Assembly: GCA_013215145.1 (NCBI GenBank)
Contig: JABSRP010000017.1
Location: forward strand, 62,001-126,000
Source of the DNA: Pseudobacteriovorax sp.
GTDB taxonomy: Bacteria; Bdellovibrionota_B; Oligoflexia; Oligoflexales; Oligoflexaceae
Direction of reading: 5' to 3'
DNA: 64,000 nucleotides
Every line of letters starts with the position of its first letter. Within the stretch, counting starts at the first letter, position 1. This document shows, piece by piece, positions 45,012-55,500 of the stretch. The notes under the pieces are model-generated. The model searched no databases, had not been told where the DNA came from, and saw nothing but the letters and a program-made list of their open reading frames with translations. Made by a program: the position numbers and the translations under genes.

Positions 45012-45671
45012 ATGAAGAGGTTCAAATTTGCTAGCTCAGTATACCTACTAACGGTATTAGGTGGCTTCGCCTGCAATTCTAATTCTACCAGCTCGCTAGA
45101 TATCTATAATGGTGAATATACTGGCGAAAAATGGAACGCGACAGGCGCTCTTTTAGTAGGCGGTCAAAACTTTTGTAGTGTTTCCCTCATTCATCCAAAA
45201 GTTGCTATTACAGCTGCACACTGTCTCAATGAATTTACGACTGCAGACACTCCGTTTTTAGAACTAACATTCGAAGCGGATGCGGAAATAGAATTAATCC
45301 CTAGAAGAAAAGGTAATATAGTCAAAGTTAAGAGTTTCGGCTTTCGCGACATTTCATACTTTCATATGACTCGACAAAATAATTTTGATGTAGGTTATCT
45401 TTTACTAGAAACGCCAGTAGACGACGTATCAATCATACCTCCTCTTCTTGACTACTACGAACGCCGTGACTCTTTGTTACCGGGAAAAACCGTTACGATA
45501 GTTGGTTATGGAAACCGTGAAGACGGTTATTCTGGCAAGCGTCAGAGCACCGAGGTCACTATAGAATCCATCAATAGCTCTGAGGTTAACTTTACTTCAG
45601 AAGAAGGAAAAGGTAGTTGCTTTGGTGATAGTGGAGGTCCAGCATTCCTACAACTTGCAAATAAATGGTGA
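45012..45671 (+). CDS. Trypsin-like (S1) protease lipoprotein, 5' part of a frameshifted gene
   Basis: Lipobox LGGFAC (Cys21) marks a lipoprotein. The chymotrypsin-fold triad is complete: His70 in ITAAHC, Asp126 in NFDVGYL and Ser207 in CFGDSGGPAF. Reading then runs into a stop 12 residues later. The missing C-terminal strands (INGEWRNFGVTSRGSECG) are found in the +1 frame, at the head of the following LRR frame. So one ancestral protease-LRR protein is split near 45645-45660; as read, this part lacks the specificity strand. GGAAGAG supports the ATG at 45012 over the TTG at 44985. Confidence 0.8.
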   Translation: MKRFKFASSVYLLTVLGGFACNSNSTSSLDIYNGEYTGEKWNATGALLVGGQNFCSVSLIHPKVAITAAHCLNEFTTADTPFLELTFEADAEIELIPRRKGNIVKVKSFGFRDISYFHMTRQNNFDVGYLLLETPVDDVSIIPPLLDYYERRDSLLPGKTVTIVGYGNREDGYSGKRQSTEVTIESINSSEVNFTSEEGKGSCFGDSGGPAFLQLANKW

Positions 45672-47283
45672 ATGGCGCAACTTTGGTGTTACGTCTCGCG
45701 GTTCTGAATGTGGCAAAGATAGCATCTATGGTCTTATGCACCATAATATTTGTTGGATCGAGGATGAAACAGGAATCAACCTAACTGGTGAGTTAGATTA
45801 CTGCAGTCTGGACGACACCCCAATAATTGAAGATACTGAAACACTACTAGAACGTTGTTTAGATCCATTTTCCAAAAAAGAAGAAGAGTCTTTCGCAGCT
45901 ATAAAGCAAAATTTCAACCTAAATTCATGTGATGACTTAGCAGAGAGAATTGAAAAGCGGATCGATACAAACTATGAAGTAACACTAGACGATCAATTTT
46001 TACGTAACCTATCATCTTTATCATTACTAGTAGGGTATGGGAGTATTGACCTATCCGCAAACGGTATTTCCGATGGAGATATCTTTAGGCAGAAAGATAG
46101 GCGGGAAAGTCTCACTACTAGTTTTATTCTAGACATGAATAAATTCGAGAATTTGGATTTTCTAAAAGATTTTCCAACGGTCGAATATTTGCGAGCATCC
46201 TTCAACAATTTAGGTGATGTAAGTACTTTAGAAGATCTACAGAATCTAACTTATATTAATCTAAGTGATAATCGTATCGAACAAATACCAACCGTCGCGC
46301 CAAATACCTTGTCCACACTTGAAATCGCTAACAATAGAATTAAGAATATAGAATCACTGTCTTCACAGACAAACCTAAGGCGGCTAATTACTGGGAACAA
46401 CCCTATCATAGATTTTTCTCCAATCAGCTCACTAAAAAAACTGAATGCTCTTAATGTAAACGACAGTCAATTCTCCGACTTAGATATTCTGTCAGGTTTT
46501 CAAAATCTGGGAGAACTCAACTTAAGGAATAGTAAACTAAAAGAATTTCACCCTGAATTCTCAACTAACAATATCAGGCAACTAGATATTTCCAACAATG
46601 AGATTAGCGGGATTCTTGATCTTTCTAACTACGTAAGCCTATATGATGTTGAATTGAATAATAATAGGTTAGAAGCTGTTTATTTTCCAGCAGAGCTGTC
46701 TAATTCACAAAATCCTTATTTAAACCTTTCAAACAACAAGATCTCTGAGATAAGGGATCTACCTACGAATATAACTGATTTACATCTAGCGAATAATAAA
46801 TTAGCGGATTTAGATTTTTTAAATAAAAACCATAGCAAAATAGAATTCATCGACTTGACCGGTAATAATGATCTTAAAGATCTCTCTCGACTATTCAGGT
46901 TACCTGCTTTGGAGCTCATTTATCTTCCTTATATTGATGATTATATTACCTACGATCAAGCCGACATAAAGAATTTAAGGTCGAATGGTGTCAAAGTCCT
47001 CCTGTACAAGAGTCAAAACATGAATCAAACGAAATTGGAGTTAAAAAATCTTATTTCTGATATTGGAACCGGTGTTTTCACTAAAAAGGAGCTCTCTTTC
47101 CTGATTGGACTAACAAAAGTTAGCGGAGCCTTACTCCAAGGCAATACTGTGAGCGAAAAAAAGATTCTCACAGATATGATTTCAGCGATCGCAGATTGCG
47201 AGAGTAGCGAATCTTGTACGCTCAAAAACAGCGAAGAAATTGAAAACCTAAGCTTTAACTTTCTTGTGTCGGAGAATTTATGA
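45622..47283 (+). CDS. Leucine-rich-repeat protein, 3' part of a frameshifted protease-LRR gene
   Basis: A 553-residue frame that begins by overlapping the protease frame. From about residue 12 it supplies the end of the trypsin fold, then a cysteine-containing linker. A series of about eleven internalin-like LRRs (~150-430) with LxxLxLSxNxI pattern follows (LTYINLSDNRIEQI, LDISNNEISGI, LDLTGNNDL), and the C-terminal ~100 residues are helical. There is no separate signal peptide, so as a lone frame it would stay in the cytoplasm. The stop overlaps the next start by three bases. The overlap and the complementary fold make an independent gene unlikely. Confidence 0.75.
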   Translation: MVIVEVQHSYNLQINGEWRNFGVTSRGSECGKDSIYGLMHHNICWIEDETGINLTGELDYCSLDDTPIIEDTETLLERCLDPFSKKEEESFAAIKQNFNLNSCDDLAERIEKRIDTNYEVTLDDQFLRNLSSLSLLVGYGSIDLSANGISDGDIFRQKDRRESLTTSFILDMNKFENLDFLKDFPTVEYLRASFNNLGDVSTLEDLQNLTYINLSDNRIEQIPTVAPNTLSTLEIANNRIKNIESLSSQTNLRRLITGNNPIIDFSPISSLKKLNALNVNDSQFSDLDILSGFQNLGELNLRNSKLKEFHPEFSTNNIRQLDISNNEISGILDLSNYVSLYDVELNNNRLEAVYFPAELSNSQNPYLNLSNNKISEIRDLPTNITDLHLANNKLADLDFLNKNHSKIEFIDLTGNNDLKDLSRLFRLPALELIYLPYIDDYITYDQADIKNLRSNGVKVLLYKSQNMNQTKLELKNLISDIGTGVFTKKELSFLIGLTKVSGALLQGNTVSEKKILTDMISAIADCESSESCTLKNSEEIENLSFNFLVSENL

Positions 47284-47627
47284 AACAATTTTTAGCCTTT
47301 ATTTTATTGGTTTTTGTGTTTGTCGGTTGTCATCAAGACGATAACGGGAAGGAAACAATCCCCTTTAAAAAACAAGATGTACCTAACGAGGTTAAAGAGC
47401 CAAATGAGTCTTTAGGATTGAACGGATGTATCGATGTTAGTACACAATTACAACGTCTAACGCTGTACGATAAGAACCATTTCATGGCTATGAGAGGTAT
47501 AGGAGTGGCGACGGCGCACAAGCTAATCAAGAAAAAGTATAGTTTTCATAACCTTGCTACCTTGCGGGGTTACCTTAATAACTGTTTAAAACACAAAGAT
47601 TATTCCATTGGTCAACGAGTCGAATAA
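47280..47627 (+). CDS. Small helix-hairpin-helix lipoprotein
   Basis: A 115-residue lipoprotein (FVGC, Cys17). The mature C-terminal half has a helix-hairpin-helix (MRGIGVATAHKLIKKKYSFHNLATLRGYL), reminiscent of ComEA-type DNA-binding units but not proof of DNA binding. It contains a conserved-looking cysteine pair (GCIDV, NNCLK). Translationally coupled to the LRR gene. Function unknown. Confidence 0.6.
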   Translation: MKQFLAFILLVFVFVGCHQDDNGKETIPFKKQDVPNEVKEPNESLGLNGCIDVSTQLQRLTLYDKNHFMAMRGIGVATAHKLIKKKYSFHNLATLRGYLNNCLKHKDYSIGQRVE

Positions 47628-47641
47628 AGGAGAAAAAACTC

Positions 47642-49102
47642 ATGAGACTATCCATTCAATACTTTTTATTTTTATTACCTCTACTATTCTTAAGCGGTGC
47701 TGCAAGCGCCATTGATAGTGGAAAAATTCAGTGGCGTTATGGCGAGGGAATTTGTGTCGGAACTTGGAAGTACGATCAGTTTCAAAAATGTGCTGTAGCT
47801 GGAAATCCTGTAGCAACTTACAAGACTTGTCGCCATTCAAGTCACGGTGTAGAGAGATACAAGGAAAGTCGTACTGCCGCTTGTGGAGTGAATGCCTACA
47901 ATTCTCGAACAGACGCAAGCGTCTGTGGGACGAGCAGCGAGTGTACCAGAACAGAGAGAGCCTGTACAATGCGAAACCCTACAGAAGATCGAAGCTGTAT
48001 ACGCTGGGAAGAAAGATGCTTTGCTACCAAACAAGTCCCAAATAGATGTAGTAATCCAGCATTTGGTGTATCATCTTACAAAAGTTGTCGCCATAAAAAT
48101 CATGGACCCGAACTATACAATAACAAGGCAAGTTCTTCATGCGGAGTTGCTAGTTACCAATCAGCCTACAGTGAAAACTGCAGTCTAAAGGAAAATATTG
48201 TTTCAAAACCCTCGATAAAGCTTGCTACTCACGATGTGCAAGGCTACGTAAAAAATTCAAATGGTAGCTTAGTAGCTGGAACTATTAAGGCGCAAGCTAG
48301 CGAATATTCGGGAATGGGGTCCGCATGTACGACATGTGACGACCTACCTATAAGCACTCCTGCAGAACGCCAGAAAAAATTCCTTTGCCTAGAGCAAGCA
48401 ATTATCAATGCAGAAGACGAAGCGCCAAACTTTGGTCTTAGCGTACTCCGTGAGACTGTCTCAGCTGGTAAAGAGTTATTAAAGATCACAGAGCGTGAGG
48501 ACGACACTAGCAATCCTAGTTTGACTGAAGATCAAAGGCAATTTTTGCAAGATCTAACAATTCTGCACCCAACAGTAAGGTATGATAATCCACTTTTATT
48601 TCAAACTAATTTCAAAGTACTTATCAACTTTCAACCAAGAGGTGAAGAATTTTCTATAGAGTCGGCAGTTTCTGATACTGGTCGTAGATATAGACGAGGA
48701 ACGCCACTTTCAATGGGCTGGAGACTAGTCGAAAATGGCAGTGGTCTTGACGTAAGAGACAGAGCCTTTGGTGTTGACGCACCTGTTTCAGATGCCGAAA
48801 AGCCTTTCCTATCCGGTATCAGTTTTGCTGACAGCGAAGGAACCGCCGCAGCTCAATGGGAAATCAAACTTAATCCCGGTACATACAAAGTCATAGTAGG
48901 AATTGGCGAAGTCGAAGAGTCTGAAGGGACCGTTAACGTTGTTAATGTTGAGGGAAATCCAGCCGTATCCTTCACACCTAGCTTTTTTCAAAAAACGGTT
49001 GAAGCGGAAGTCACTGTCAACCTTGAAGATGACTTTTTGACTATCGATGGTAGTGGTAGCACAAATGGAAAAATCAGCTGGATTAGCATCGAATCTATCT
49101 AG
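47642..49102 (+). CDS. Secreted cysteine-rich repeat protein
   Basis: A 486-residue protein with a signal peptide (cleavage after SGAASA). The first third holds 13 cysteines (38-180) and a 29-residue motif twice: residues 60-88 and 146-174, period 86, pattern Y-K-[ST]-C-R-H-x2-H-G-x-E-x-Y-x7-C-G-V-x2-Y-x-S. The rest is strand-rich, ending in a C-terminal region (WEIKLNPGTYKVIVGIGE, FLTIDGSGSTNGKISWISIE) that resembles malectin-like or carbohydrate-binding sandwiches. GGAG precedes the ATG. Likely surface or extracellular. A hairpin follows the gene. Confidence 0.65.
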   Translation: MRLSIQYFLFLLPLLFLSGAASAIDSGKIQWRYGEGICVGTWKYDQFQKCAVAGNPVATYKTCRHSSHGVERYKESRTAACGVNAYNSRTDASVCGTSSECTRTERACTMRNPTEDRSCIRWEERCFATKQVPNRCSNPAFGVSSYKSCRHKNHGPELYNNKASSSCGVASYQSAYSENCSLKENIVSKPSIKLATHDVQGYVKNSNGSLVAGTIKAQASEYSGMGSACTTCDDLPISTPAERQKKFLCLEQAIINAEDEAPNFGLSVLRETVSAGKELLKITEREDDTSNPSLTEDQRQFLQDLTILHPTVRYDNPLLFQTNFKVLINFQPRGEEFSIESAVSDTGRRYRRGTPLSMGWRLVENGSGLDVRDRAFGVDAPVSDAEKPFLSGISFADSEGTAAAQWEIKLNPGTYKVIVGIGEVEESEGTVNVVNVEGNPAVSFTPSFFQKTVEAEVTVNLEDDFLTIDGSGSTNGKISWISIESI

Positions 49103-49112
49103 TTTATGCTGA

Positions 49113-49147
49113 GCGGAGGAATTTTTCCTCCGCCAATTAAGGAGGAA
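49113..49147 (+). promoter_or_regulatory. Hairpin that could compete with the next gene's ribosome site
   Basis: GCGGAGGAA (49113-49121) pairs perfectly with TTCCTCCGC (49125-49133). The ribosome site of the next gene, GGAGGAA at 49141-49147, is the same seven bases as part of the left arm. TTCCTCC at 49125-49131 can therefore pair either way, a possible translational switch. No T-run follows, so it is not a classic terminator. Confidence 0.45.
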
Positions 49148-49152
49148 TCTAC

Positions 49153-52100
49153 TTGAAGTATTTTTTAGGAATCGCGTTAGTCTGCTTATCTGGTTGCCAT
49201 CAGTTGGAACGAGAATGGAATTCCACTCTTCGTTCCATTTCGGATGACTGTCTACCTGAGGAATCTAGTCTAACTTTAGAAGACCAGTTAATAAGTTGCC
49301 AGGGGGTTTCGGGAAAATTTTCTGATACCGTTACGACCTGTCTGGACGAAATGTATACCTTGTTGCACTACGAAGTCACAGACGAGTGCCAAGATTCGTT
49401 CAAGGAGGAAGTTCTCGATACGGCTTACACGATTGTAAGAAAACAAAGTAGATTCTTATCTCGCACGGTATCAAATGAAACGGGCGCTCAGACCATCAGT
49501 GAAAGACATGTCAAGGACTTTTTCGGCAACTTGAACTTTTGGTATAAAAACTTTGTCGTTACCTATTATAGCTCAGAAAGCGATGATCGTATTGGTCGAG
49601 AGCTTGATAATATCTATACTAGTATGTGGAACAATATTAACGAAGCTCACGCTTCACAGATACTGATCGGCAATGAGAGCGAAGAGTCCATTCAATATGC
49701 GACTGATATCGCTAACTGGGGTATGGATTCCCTTACAGAAACGGAGCTATTAATTAGAAATTTGGCTCCTACTCTAGATATTGTAGAGTCACGATTAGCT
49801 CTCCATACTAAACTTCATGATTTTGTTTGTCTCTCCAAGCGATGCTTCGAAGGTGGAAGTACTAATTCAAGCGATGCGTTGGATCTTCTAAAAACACTAC
49901 GTAGCGTAATGCTTGGGAATCGCAATAGTATTAGATCCGCTGATATCGATATTCGCGAATTTGCTGAAAGCCTACAAAGAGTCGAGAAAATAGTCAGCCC
50001 AGCACTTCGGACTTCGGGTATTGCTGGTGTTTTTTCGGGGATAAATCTTGAAAATGATGAAGATATTTTACGATTTTCACCTCAAGATGCTCCGACTTAC
50101 CTTAAAGGCTATCTTAGCTTTCTACAAACACAGAACGCTAGAATTATAAACTACGAAAAGACGGGCCTTTTTAATACTAGAGTCCCTAACAAAATCGCAT
50201 TCAATTTGGAACGCAACAATATTGATAGAATTGCTGACTATTCCAGGCGACTTGCTACAAAATTGAAAAACTCTATTGGTAGTTGTGAAGAAAATCAAAC
50301 ACGCTATCTACAGCAAGTTCTTGGCAACATCAGTAATATCGAAACCCAGGCTGGACTCGATATACAACAAGCCGGTCTTGAAGCTGAAATGGGCTACATA
50401 GTAAATGATATAAAAAATATATCCAGCTCTATTCTATCAGACGAAGAACAGTTAGCAATTTATCTCGATCAATCAAGCCGGATAAAAAACAACGAAGAAA
50501 GTGTTTTTAACCGTCAGGCTTATGTAGTCGATGGGACTAGCGTAACTTCAATTTCAGCGAGCGCAGCAAACTTTAACGGAAACCCAGAACAACTTGTCAA
50601 GAACGCTACAAAGATTCCCCCTATTTCAACAGGCAATGGTTCAAGCATCGTTCACCTTGAAATCAGTGGACGTTGGTCTCCAACTTGTGCCCTAAACAAG
50701 AGCATCTATAAGCAGTCATCGCCAGTAATGACAGGGCCAGAGGGATACTCTCTTAACGTTTCATCGGAAAATGCTCGCGTCAATAGTGAGGATCGCACAA
50801 AATCTACAACGAACTATGAGGATCGGAACTTCTCTGTTAGCGCATGTCTAAAAGCGGAAACGAATATTGTCCCAAATCTCTTAAAGGCAACTGCCAGCGC
50901 CTGCGCCAATTATACTGTAGGCCAGAGACGAGAAAAGACTCATCGCAGTACAGAGTCAACCATGTCGTCCCTTCGTAATACTGCAAACTTTGCTAAAGGG
51001 ATGCGCTTGCCAAGTACACCATTTCCAAACGCCCCAGCAGGGAGTCTATTGGCAGTCATTACAAAAGCTGGAGAAGATAAAATTTCAACGGCTGTTAATA
51101 AGCAAGTTGTGTCGGGTAGAACTAGCATCATGCTCGGTGCTGGAGAGACACTTCACCTTGTAGTCAATGACTGTAGTGATCAGGAGGCTTCAGCAGAAAC
51201 TTTAAAAGTCAAGATAGAAACTGCAACTCCTGTAAGTGCAATCGCACAGAATTACCTAGATGTCATGCTCACCACCATGCAGGATCTCGATAATGACTTT
51301 ATCAAAGGAGCTACTGAGTTAATTTTGTCCGGCTATAGTACACCAAGTGAATTAAATAATCTAAGAGGATTATTGAAAAGCACTTTAGCTCTTGAAACTC
51401 CTGATAACGGATCTTACCATGTAGCAGCTCTCAACAGCATGTTTGATTACTGGGTTGATACTTGGATTCTGCAACTAGAGCGGAAGGCCCAGATGATTCA
51501 ATTTGATCGTAAGCTTGAGCAAATAGCTAATCGCCTAGATGGGATCGAAAGTTCCCGCAGTTATCAGGTAAAATCAAAGCTTGTCCGAGAGACTCTTCTT
51601 CATCATGTCTTGTCAAATTCTGACCTACAGCTGCTATCTCGCGATTTTATCAGTAGTCTTGATTATGCCAACAACATACTTTTTCCTATGATTTTACTAC
51701 ACTTTCCAAGCTTAGATGATGGACACCTTAGTGAAGTTTCTGGTGCCGGTGAATACAACTTAAGAGACGCTGATAGCATTCCTATTTTCATCGAAGCCAA
51801 AAAAGCAGCCGAGATGTTTCAACAAAGCCTTTCTTCCCTGATTAGTAATGTTGAACAGGAACAAAGTTACATATTTCAAAACGATCAACCTACTATCGTC
51901 GCTATGGAAGTACCACGTCCCGATCGTTTTGATGAGACGGAACAGTTTAATGCCCAGTCACCTACTGCTTCGTTTGCGATGGCAAGTCGTATCTGGTCTG
52001 GTTTAGAAGAGGTTATCACAGATCCTCAATCCGAACAGTCTACTTTGAGTTTTGAAATTAGACCCAAAGATCTTTACCGCCAAGACGTGTCGGGTGATAG

Positions 52101-52581
52101 ATTAACCTGTCAACAAAGTAATGTAATCGTAGAATCAATGCTTATTAGTTTTGGCCTAAGCGGACGAGATCGTGCTGATCGCATCGCCGCCACCGATACT
52201 AGACACAACGTACAGCTTACTATGGGCTCGGAAATGACAGTTGTCAGTCCTGAGGCACCTCGTCGCTACGAGTTAGCTTCGTTTGACGATCGTCCTCTTG
52301 GCAACTTTGCTCTGGGCATCCGCTTTTACGATAATGATATACCGTCATTTCGTAATCAACTAACCGTTAACGGCCCAGACTGGGGCGCTATGCAAGGCAT
52401 GTCTCCATTTACAACTTACGATGTAAAAAACCTGAATGCGTTACGATCTGTAATCAAAACACAGTGTGACGTTAGCAACCTCAACTGCGTGGAAATTGAC
52501 AATCTGGAAACGATGTTTATCGTCTTTCAAATGAAAGCAACATCAGCAGCGCCAGTAAACTGGCTACCAGCTTGTAACTAG
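49153..52581 (+). CDS. Very large lipoprotein, unknown function
   Basis: A 1142-residue lipoprotein: lipobox LSGC (Cys15), beginning at a TTG with a strong GGAGG seven bases upstream. Long helical segments dominate residues ~60-460 and ~690-940, around a beta-rich middle (~500-690, with cysteine-containing SACLKAETN and LVVNDC). The C-terminal ~170 residues are again strand-rich (RPKDLYRQDVSG...CQQSNVIVESMLISFGLSG). This arrangement (helical shell, beta tip) recalls the A component of Tc toxins, but I see no clear Tc motif. Directly precedes the SpvB/YD-repeat gene by 8 bases. Confidence 0.65.
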   Translation: MKYFLGIALVCLSGCHQLEREWNSTLRSISDDCLPEESSLTLEDQLISCQGVSGKFSDTVTTCLDEMYTLLHYEVTDECQDSFKEEVLDTAYTIVRKQSRFLSRTVSNETGAQTISERHVKDFFGNLNFWYKNFVVTYYSSESDDRIGRELDNIYTSMWNNINEAHASQILIGNESEESIQYATDIANWGMDSLTETELLIRNLAPTLDIVESRLALHTKLHDFVCLSKRCFEGGSTNSSDALDLLKTLRSVMLGNRNSIRSADIDIREFAESLQRVEKIVSPALRTSGIAGVFSGINLENDEDILRFSPQDAPTYLKGYLSFLQTQNARIINYEKTGLFNTRVPNKIAFNLERNNIDRIADYSRRLATKLKNSIGSCEENQTRYLQQVLGNISNIETQAGLDIQQAGLEAEMGYIVNDIKNISSSILSDEEQLAIYLDQSSRIKNNEESVFNRQAYVVDGTSVTSISASAANFNGNPEQLVKNATKIPPISTGNGSSIVHLEISGRWSPTCALNKSIYKQSSPVMTGPEGYSLNVSSENARVNSEDRTKSTTNYEDRNFSVSACLKAETNIVPNLLKATASACANYTVGQRREKTHRSTESTMSSLRNTANFAKGMRLPSTPFPNAPAGSLLAVITKAGEDKISTAVNKQVVSGRTSIMLGAGETLHLVVNDCSDQEASAETLKVKIETATPVSAIAQNYLDVMLTTMQDLDNDFIKGATELILSGYSTPSELNNLRGLLKSTLALETPDNGSYHVAALNSMFDYWVDTWILQLERKAQMIQFDRKLEQIANRLDGIESSRSYQVKSKLVRETLLHHVLSNSDLQLLSRDFISSLDYANNILFPMILLHFPSLDDGHLSEVSGAGEYNLRDADSIPIFIEAKKAAEMFQQSLSSLISNVEQEQSYIFQNDQPTIVAMEVPRPDRFDETEQFNAQSPTASFAMASRIWSGLEEVITDPQSEQSTLSFEIRPKDLYRQDVSGDRLTCQQSNVIVESMLISFGLSGRDRADRIAATDTRHNVQLTMGSEMTVVSPEAPRRYELASFDDRPLGNFALGIRFYDNDIPSFRNQLTVNGPDWGAMQGMSPFTTYDVKNLNALRSVIKTQCDVSNLNCVEIDNLETMFIVFQMKATSAAPVNWLPACN

Positions 52582-52589
52582 GAGAATAT

Positions 52590-55500
52590 ATGCTTACCTC
52601 TTCACTAAATAGAAGTCTTTTACTAGCGACCTTACTATTGTTTAGTGCAACGATGTATGGTCAAGATGAAAGTTCTATCGACATACCTAGCCTTAGTAAA
52701 CCTAAGGTCGGGTCTTTAGTTGGGGAGGTAGGCCTCCAAAACCCGGAAAGCTTGGGAATCGCTACAGGTAATTTTCAAGCAAAGCTGGACTGGCTTATTC
52801 CGAACAAAAGAGGAATGATCGGTATAGATATCATTCCGAGATACAGCTTAAATGGAGGGCAGTCGGAGTTTGGTTTGGGCTGGAATTGGCGACTCTCATT
52901 GAAACGCGAGAGCCTGAACGGGACTGTGAATTTTGATGGTAGCGATTTAATAAGTTCCCCCTGGGGTTTGCTACAACGCAATCGAGATGGTCAATACTAT
53001 ACCCAATCATCTGAGGGCCTTATAAGAGTCGAAATCAATAATGATAATGCAAGAGCATTTCATCCATCTGGAAAAACTTATGTTTTCGTTAAAGATATAG
53101 AATCAAGCTTCGGAGTCTATTCGTGGCGTTTGGAGACAGTTGAAGATGCTCTGGGAAGCTTGACTTACTTTACCTATGAACGCAACGATAGCGGGCGTAG
53201 CTTTGTCAAGCAAATTGCATACGGCGGTCGCGGAAGTAATTTTCAATATCGAATTTCCTTCGAATATCAAACTTTTGACAGTCCTTTATTTCGTAGTTGG
53301 ACATCTGGAAAGATGATCACACTAGATCGGCTCGTAAAAAAAGTGATATTTAAAACAAGACGAGCTAACACCTTCATCACTCGATACTCCTACACATTGG
53401 GATATGATTCCCAAGACGCCAACCTTGGCCAATATTTGGTTACAAACCAAAAGGTATTTAAATCTGGGGCCAGTTTTCCCGCAGTCACATACAGTTACGG
53501 CAATGATTTTTCCAGTCCCGATTCACATACAGTCGTGGATCTGGATCATTTCAAAAGCCTAATGGACAGTAATGATAATCCAGTAGGTGACAATAAAACG
53601 GTTTACTTTGACTATAACCGGGACGGTTTACTTGATGTCTACAGCCAACGCAATCGAGTTTGGTATCTACAAACGGGAGCAGGATTCCAAAACCAAGCAC
53701 CAATCCCCCTTGCGGATGATTCGGATGCCTTTCAAACAGATTGTGTAACCGGAACACCCCATTTAGCTAGATTAGCCGGTCCCAAGAGCGAGATACTTTC
53801 ATTAATGACTAGCCCTGGCGAAATTGGAACCAGAATCACAGTCTGCGCATTGGATGGCAGAGTGATTTATGAGAAAGACTTTCCTTTTAATAGTAGAGAT
53901 AACAAAAAAGTACGCATAGCAGACCTCAATGGTGATATGAAAGACGATATTATTGCTGTTGATACGGGAGTTACCATCCTACAAAACCTATCTGACGAGA
54001 ATAGTATTAACTTTGTCATGCAAGAACAGGATTTTTCTGCTGAGGATGTCGGTGAAGATGAAGCCTTTCATATGCGTAGAATCATCCAAGTCAGTATCAA
54101 TGATATAAACGGAGATGGTTTAAGAGACATCGTTGGGATAGAGGAGTATGGAGTTAGGGTCTTCTACAATCGCGGAAAATTACAATTCGATGAAACATCG
54201 GAATTTGTCCCCTTTTTCAAAAGCAATGGGAGATCGGATTTTAGAAATCGTGACTATGCACCTGCATTTGGTGATATCAATCGAGATGGTCTGTCTGACA
54301 TCATATTCTTTGACAGTAGGTTTGTCTGGGTATTAATGAATCGTGAGGGGCAATTTGTTGAGCAAAACTATAACTTCTTTGATGATGTCGAAGGCCTGCG
54401 CCCCTATTTAACAGATTTTAATAATACTGGCATGCAGCAAATTAGTTTCGATCAGGGTCGAGATGGAATGCTAAACGTCGCACTTAACAGCATATCTAGT
54501 GGCCTACTAAGCACCATCGACAATGGACGAGGCACTATTGTTCGGGTTAAATACAAACGATCTCCTGCGGCAGTAGGTCTCGGCAAAGGCTTGGTTCAGG
54601 TTGCTACTTTGGAAAGGCAACAGGTTGGCTATGGATCAAAAGTCTGGCATGTTTCTTTTAACGACCCTCAATTATCGCAAGATCACAGAAGGATTCTGGG
54701 TTACCGCAACGTAAACCTTAGAAATCAAAGTAGGGTGGTCGAGTCTAAATATCAATTTGATGACATTCTTGCTGCTAGAATGGAGGAAAAACGCGTCTCT
54801 GACCCAAAATTTCCTAGTTGGGAAAAAGTTAACATAACTGCATATGAGACAGCGGAGTTTGATGATATCTTCTTTTACAGACAAAAATCATCAAACTTGC
54901 AATGGTACTACAATGGTAGCGCTATTGGTAGATCCGATGGAAGAGAAGTTCTGGCCTATGAAAATCTTTTTTGTCCGGTTAAAGAAAAATTGACAAATGA
55001 AGCGGGAACCGCGACCATCAGTAAGATCATGTTCCAAAATTCCTCGTGGGATGCCTTTGCTCACTGCTTAACCAAGTCGGTAACGGAAACTAGTGATCAT
55101 GAAACATTCGGATTCACAAGCCAAACAACTTTAGAACGCAACAATTTTGGTCAAGTTAAGCACATTCAACGTAAAGAAAACGGAAGTGATGTGACTGTGA
55201 CACGCGTGTTTTATGACGAGCTCGGTTTGATTGAAAAAATTGAAAAACCCGGAATTGGTGAACAAACTTTTGATTTCGATGGCGAATCATTTTTGTTAGG
55301 GCAAACCATCGACCCTACAGGAATCGTAATAAAAGCTAAATTTGATGAGACCACTGATAATATTATTGCATTGCGAACGAATCGATCTACTCAGGGAGCA
55401 AATTGGTGGACCGAAGAATTTTCTTTTGATGATTTTGAACGCCTCGAATCCAATTGGGATAATTTTACTAGTAAAGAAAAGCCAGAGCATACCTATAGCT

